From CAYMUC01 sp964393535 (GTDB taxonomy: Bacteria > Actinomycetota > Acidimicrobiia > Acidimicrobiales > Ilumatobacteraceae), in contig CAYMUC010000037.1 of assembly GCA_964393535.1 (NCBI GenBank), positions 1 to 25,271 of the forward strand: a stretch of 25,271 bases of DNA. The letters run 5' to 3'. Made by a program: the position numbers and the translations under genes. How positions within the stretch are numbered: the first letter of the stretch is position 1; every line of letters begins with the position of its first letter. Shown piece by piece: positions 22,670 to 25,271 of the stretch. A model generated the notes under the pieces. That model was not told the origin of the DNA. It was given only the letters and a program-made list of their open reading frames with translations, and did not search any database.

Positions 22670-24207
22670 CGTCGGCAGTGACGTCGGTCGTGATCGTGCT
22701 GGACGTGTCGGGCAGCCTGGGTGCCCCCGAGGTGCTGGCCCGCAGCGAGCAGGTGGTGGAGGACTTGTTGCGCGCTGCGCCCGACACACCCGTGGCGTTG
22801 GTGACCGTGGGCGGGCCACCCCGGGTGATCGCCGACTGGGGCACCTCGAGCGGCGACCTCGTCGCCGCCATGGGAGGCCTGGGGGTGGGGGGACCCACCC
22901 CGTTGCACGACGGCATGATGGTGGCGGCGTCGCTGCTGGGCCAACGCCCGGGCGCGGCCGACGGGCTGGTGGTCCTGATCGCCGACGGTGACGACTCGGG
23001 GGGTGGCGCCACCCTGGACGACGCCGTGGCAGCACTGCAGGGCGTGGAGGTGTGGGCCGTGGAGGTGCCCACCCGCGACACCAACCGTGACCGTCTGATG
23101 GCACTGGTGGGCGACGGCGGCGGTCGGGTGATCACCGTGGACGACGACGCCGGCCTGGCCGCGTTGGCAGCGCGCCTGCAACCGCCGGTCGCCGCAACCA
23201 CGGTTCCGGTGGTCACCACGATTCCCGTCACCACGGTCCCCGCCACCACGGCCCCCGTCACCACGACCATTCCGGTGGTGGAACAGCCCACCACCCCGGC
23301 GCAGGCCTCGACGGCACTGCTGCTGGGCGGGGGTGCGGCGTGGTTCGTGGGTGTGGCGCTGGCCGTGGTGGTGCTGTGGCCGCGGCCTGGCAGCACCTCG
23401 GGGGTGGGGGCCGTGGCGTCACGGCTCAGCAGTGGTGCCGAGCGCCTGTTGGCGTTGGCAGGGCGCCGGCGAAGCCTCGGTGCTGTGCTGGAAGCCGCCG
23501 GTGTGGCCGTGCGACCTGGCGAGGCCGTGATGGGTGCGGTCACCTTCGCTGCGGCCGCCGGACTGGTCACAGGGGCGTTGGCCTCGGCACCCGTTGGCGT
23601 GCTGACGGCACTGTGTGTGGTCGTGGGGGCCTGGGTCGTGGTGCAGATGCGTGTGCAACGCCGCCAACGGGCCTTCGCCGAGCAACTGCCCGACCTGCTG
23701 GTGTCGATCTCGTCGGCACTGCGCGCCGGGTACGCCCTGAGCCAAGCACTGGACGCCGTGGCCAAGAGCGTGGAGGCCCCAGCCGGTGAGGAACTCACCC
23801 GGGTGGTGGCCGAGATACGTCTGGGACGTGCCCCGGCCGAGGCCCTGGCGGGCATGGCCACTCGTACCGCCAGCCGTGACTTCGCCTGGGCGGTGACAGC
23901 CATGGAGATCCACCGTGAGGTGGGTGGCGACTTGGCGGTGATCTTCGACACGGTGGCCCAGACCGCGCGGGAGCGTCTGCACCTGGTGCGTGACGTGCGG
24001 GCCCTCACCGCCGAGGGGAGGGTGTCGGCGGTGGTGCTGACGGCACTTCCACCGGGCCTGGTGCTGGTGCTCAGCACCGCCAGTCCCGGCTATCTGGAGC
24101 CCATGTTGGACGGGCCGGGGCCGGCGTTGTTGGGGCTGTCGGGAGTGTTGATGGTGTTGGGTTGGTGGTGGATGCGGGTGCTGGTCCGTTCGGGGGTGAG
24201 GTCATGA
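22666..24207 (+). CDS. tadB: TadB-type platform protein fused to an N-terminal VWA domain
   Basis: 513 aa from GTG 22666, which overlaps the tadA stop by GTGA; GTG 22657 is less likely. Residues about 5-172 are a von Willebrand A domain with intact MIDAS residues: D13-S15-S17 (DVSGS), T78 in GGPTPLHDGM and D107 in LIADGDD. A Thr/Pro/Val-rich linker (about 173-212) follows. The TadB part (about 215-513) has membrane helices near 216-237, 286-303 and 308-328, a T2SS-F domain around 340-450 (LPDLLVSISSALRAGYALSQAL) and two C-terminal helices. No signal peptide precedes the VWA domain. Ordinary TadB proteins are about 300 residues, so the extra domain accounts for the added length. Confidence 0.93.
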   Translation: MTSAVTSVVIVLDVSGSLGAPEVLARSEQVVEDLLRAAPDTPVALVTVGGPPRVIADWGTSSGDLVAAMGGLGVGGPTPLHDGMMVAASLLGQRPGAADGLVVLIADGDDSGGGATLDDAVAALQGVEVWAVEVPTRDTNRDRLMALVGDGGGRVITVDDDAGLAALAARLQPPVAATTVPVVTTIPVTTVPATTAPVTTTIPVVEQPTTPAQASTALLLGGGAAWFVGVALAVVVLWPRPGSTSGVGAVASRLSSGAERLLALAGRRRSLGAVLEAAGVAVRPGEAVMGAVTFAAAAGLVTGALASAPVGVLTALCVVVGAWVVVQMRVQRRQRAFAEQLPDLLVSISSALRAGYALSQALDAVAKSVEAPAGEELTRVVAEIRLGRAPAEALAGMATRTASRDFAWAVTAMEIHREVGGDLAVIFDTVAQTARERLHLVRDVRALTAEGRVSAVVLTALPPGLVLVLSTASPGYLEPMLDGPGPALLGLSGVLMVLGWWWMRVLVRSGVRS

Positions 24208-25100
24208 GCGGTGAAGCGCTGGCCGTGGTGGGGGCGGCATCGGTGATGGCGGCGATGGTCACGGCCTGGTGGGCGGTCACCGGAGCCCGCAGCGGTCCGT
24301 CGGGCGGCGACGAGGCCGATCTTCGGCTGCGCTCGCTGAGTGCACCCACGGCTGGTCGAGTGATGGTGCCCGCCATGCGATGGGTGGGTGAACAGTTGAC
24401 CCGGTGGTCACCTCGCCAAAGGTTGGCAGGATGGCAGCGGCGTATCGATCGTGCCGGGTTGGCCGGGCGGTGGAACGCTGCCACCCTGCTGGGTGCGCGT
24501 CTCATGGCGGCGTTGGCACTGGGTGCGGTGTTCGCCGTGCGATTTGCCCTCGGGCCCTCCACCGGTCGGGCGTTGGCGTTGGTGGGTGCGGCGGCATTGG
24601 GCTGGATGGCGCCCGATGTGTGGCTGGTGCGTCGTGGTGAGCGTCGGCGACTGGAGATGATGCACGCCGTGGCCGACACCATCGACCAGTTGGCCGTGCT
24701 GGTACGCGCCGGCCTGGGCGTGGACGCCGCGCTGGCCCGGTGCGCCCACAGTGACGCCGGGCCGTTGGGGCGAGAGTTGGCCCGTGTGGTGCAAGAGTTG
24801 CGTCTGGGTGCCACGCGTCAACAGGCGCTCACCGACATGGTCGAGCGCACCGGGGTGAACGACCTGCGTGCCGTGGTGACGGCACTCACCCAGGCCGAGC
24901 AGTTGGGTGTGCCCGTGTCGGACACCTTGCGCATCCAGGCCGAGGAGGTTCGTGCCCGCCGCCGCCAGCGAGCGGCCGAACACGCCATGAAGCTGCCGGT
25001 GAAGATCCTGTTGCCGTTGGTGGTGTGCATCTTCCCCGTGTTGTTGATCGTGCTGCTGGGGCCGGCGGTGTTGACGGTTTTGGACGAACTGGGCGGTTGA
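24204..25100 (+). CDS. tadC: TadC-type Tad pilus platform protein
   Basis: 298 aa from ATG 24204, overlapping the tadB stop by ATGA. An N-terminal membrane helix (about 4-26) and a helix pair in the middle (about 95-135) precede the T2SS-F domain, which contains MHAVADTIDQLAVLVRAGLG and the TDMVERTGVNDLRAVVTAL segment. The C-terminus KLPVKILLPLVVCIFPVLLI is a long membrane helix, also typical of TadC. With TadB it forms the inner-membrane platform on which TadA acts. It is the last recognisable pilus gene in the operon. Confidence 0.93.
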   Translation: MSGEALAVVGAASVMAAMVTAWWAVTGARSGPSGGDEADLRLRSLSAPTAGRVMVPAMRWVGEQLTRWSPRQRLAGWQRRIDRAGLAGRWNAATLLGARLMAALALGAVFAVRFALGPSTGRALALVGAAALGWMAPDVWLVRRGERRRLEMMHAVADTIDQLAVLVRAGLGVDAALARCAHSDAGPLGRELARVVQELRLGATRQQALTDMVERTGVNDLRAVVTALTQAEQLGVPVSDTLRIQAEEVRARRRQRAAEHAMKLPVKILLPLVVCIFPVLLIVLLGPAVLTVLDELGG

Positions 25101-25127
25101 GCCTGCCGACTACGGTTGGTCGTCGAC

Positions 25128-25271
25128 ATGGCGACGCTGCGATTCAGTTTCGGCACCATGGGCTCGGGCAAGAGCACGCTGGCGCTGCAGATCCATCACA
25201 ACCTGGCCGTACGAGGTCGCAGGGGTCTGCTGTTCACCAAGTTGGACCGTGACGGCTCGCAGGTGACCAGT
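25128..25271 (+). CDS. tdk: Thymidine kinase-type P-loop protein, 3' end outside window
   Basis: The first 48 codons are visible from ATG 25128. The N-terminus ATLRFSFGTMGSGKSTLALQ contains the Walker A P-loop (about 8-16), and LFTKLDRDGSQVTS follows, as in type II thymidine kinases (TK1-like), which phosphorylate thymidine for salvage. The gene begins 27 nt after tadC without a clear Shine-Dalgarno. The catalytic Glu and zinc-binding Cys residues that would confirm the assignment lie beyond the window. Confidence 0.8.
   Translation, partial: MATLRFSFGTMGSGKSTLALQIHHNLAVRGRRGLLFTKLDRDGSQVTS

Overview
The window reads as chromosomal DNA of a high-GC, single-membrane Actinomycetota bacterium. 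The class Acidimicrobiia is plausible, but this is inference from gene content. Supporting content: a NucS/EndoMS mismatch endonuclease, a luciferase-like (F420-type) oxidoreductase, a soluble class I bacterial cytochrome P450, SDR and MaoC enzymes of the peroxisomal-type beta-oxidation kind, and a Tad/Flp pilus locus with no outer-membrane secretin gene in view. Genes are tightly packed, many share 1-13 nt start/stop overlaps, and no gene-free stretch exceeds about 230 nt. I saw no tRNA, rRNA, CRISPR array, transposase or integrase.

Region 1 (1-4773) is the accessory part. On the minus strand a 573-aa protein with a degenerate DUF4157 domain lies upstream of a 741-aa protein with an intact DUF4157/HExxH domain. 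The latter is translationally coupled to a truncated, unrecognised gene at the window edge. Between the two, on the plus strand, sits a DUF4280-type PAAR-like spike-tip protein. DUF4157 and PAAR-like proteins are known associates of extracellular contractile injection systems (eCIS), so this looks like the tip/cargo end of such a locus, with structural genes expected to the left of position 1.

Region 2 (4881-9667) carries an OmpR-type response regulator with its own terminator. A strongly structured intergenic stretch follows, then a short soluble histidine kinase with no sensor domain. Next come a LarE-type sulfur transferase, an F420-type oxidoreductase and a convergent P450.

Region 3 (9684-14882, minus strand) is a four-gene coupled operon, nitronate monooxygenase-like > MoxR ATPase > DUF58 > BatA-like VWA membrane protein. 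It is preceded by a geranylgeranyl-reductase-like flavoprotein. A possible remnant of a LuxR-type regulator lies just past the VWA gene.

Region 4 (14883-18841) opens with a divergent control region holding two inverted copies of a 21-bp sequence. Rightward it serves an SDR plus MaoC hydratase pair, resembling a split HSD17B4-type multifunctional enzyme. On the other strand are SDR > NucS > a small stand-alone SET-domain protein, whose 3' end overlaps the MaoC gene.

Region 5 (18842-25100) is a complete-looking core Tad pilus operon: Flp pilin, TadE, TadG-like, CpaB, TadA ATPase, TadB, TadC. It has a highly structured 5' leader. Its TadB carries an N-terminal von Willebrand A domain with intact metal-site residues and a Thr/Pro-rich linker. 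The window ends inside a thymidine-kinase-type P-loop gene.
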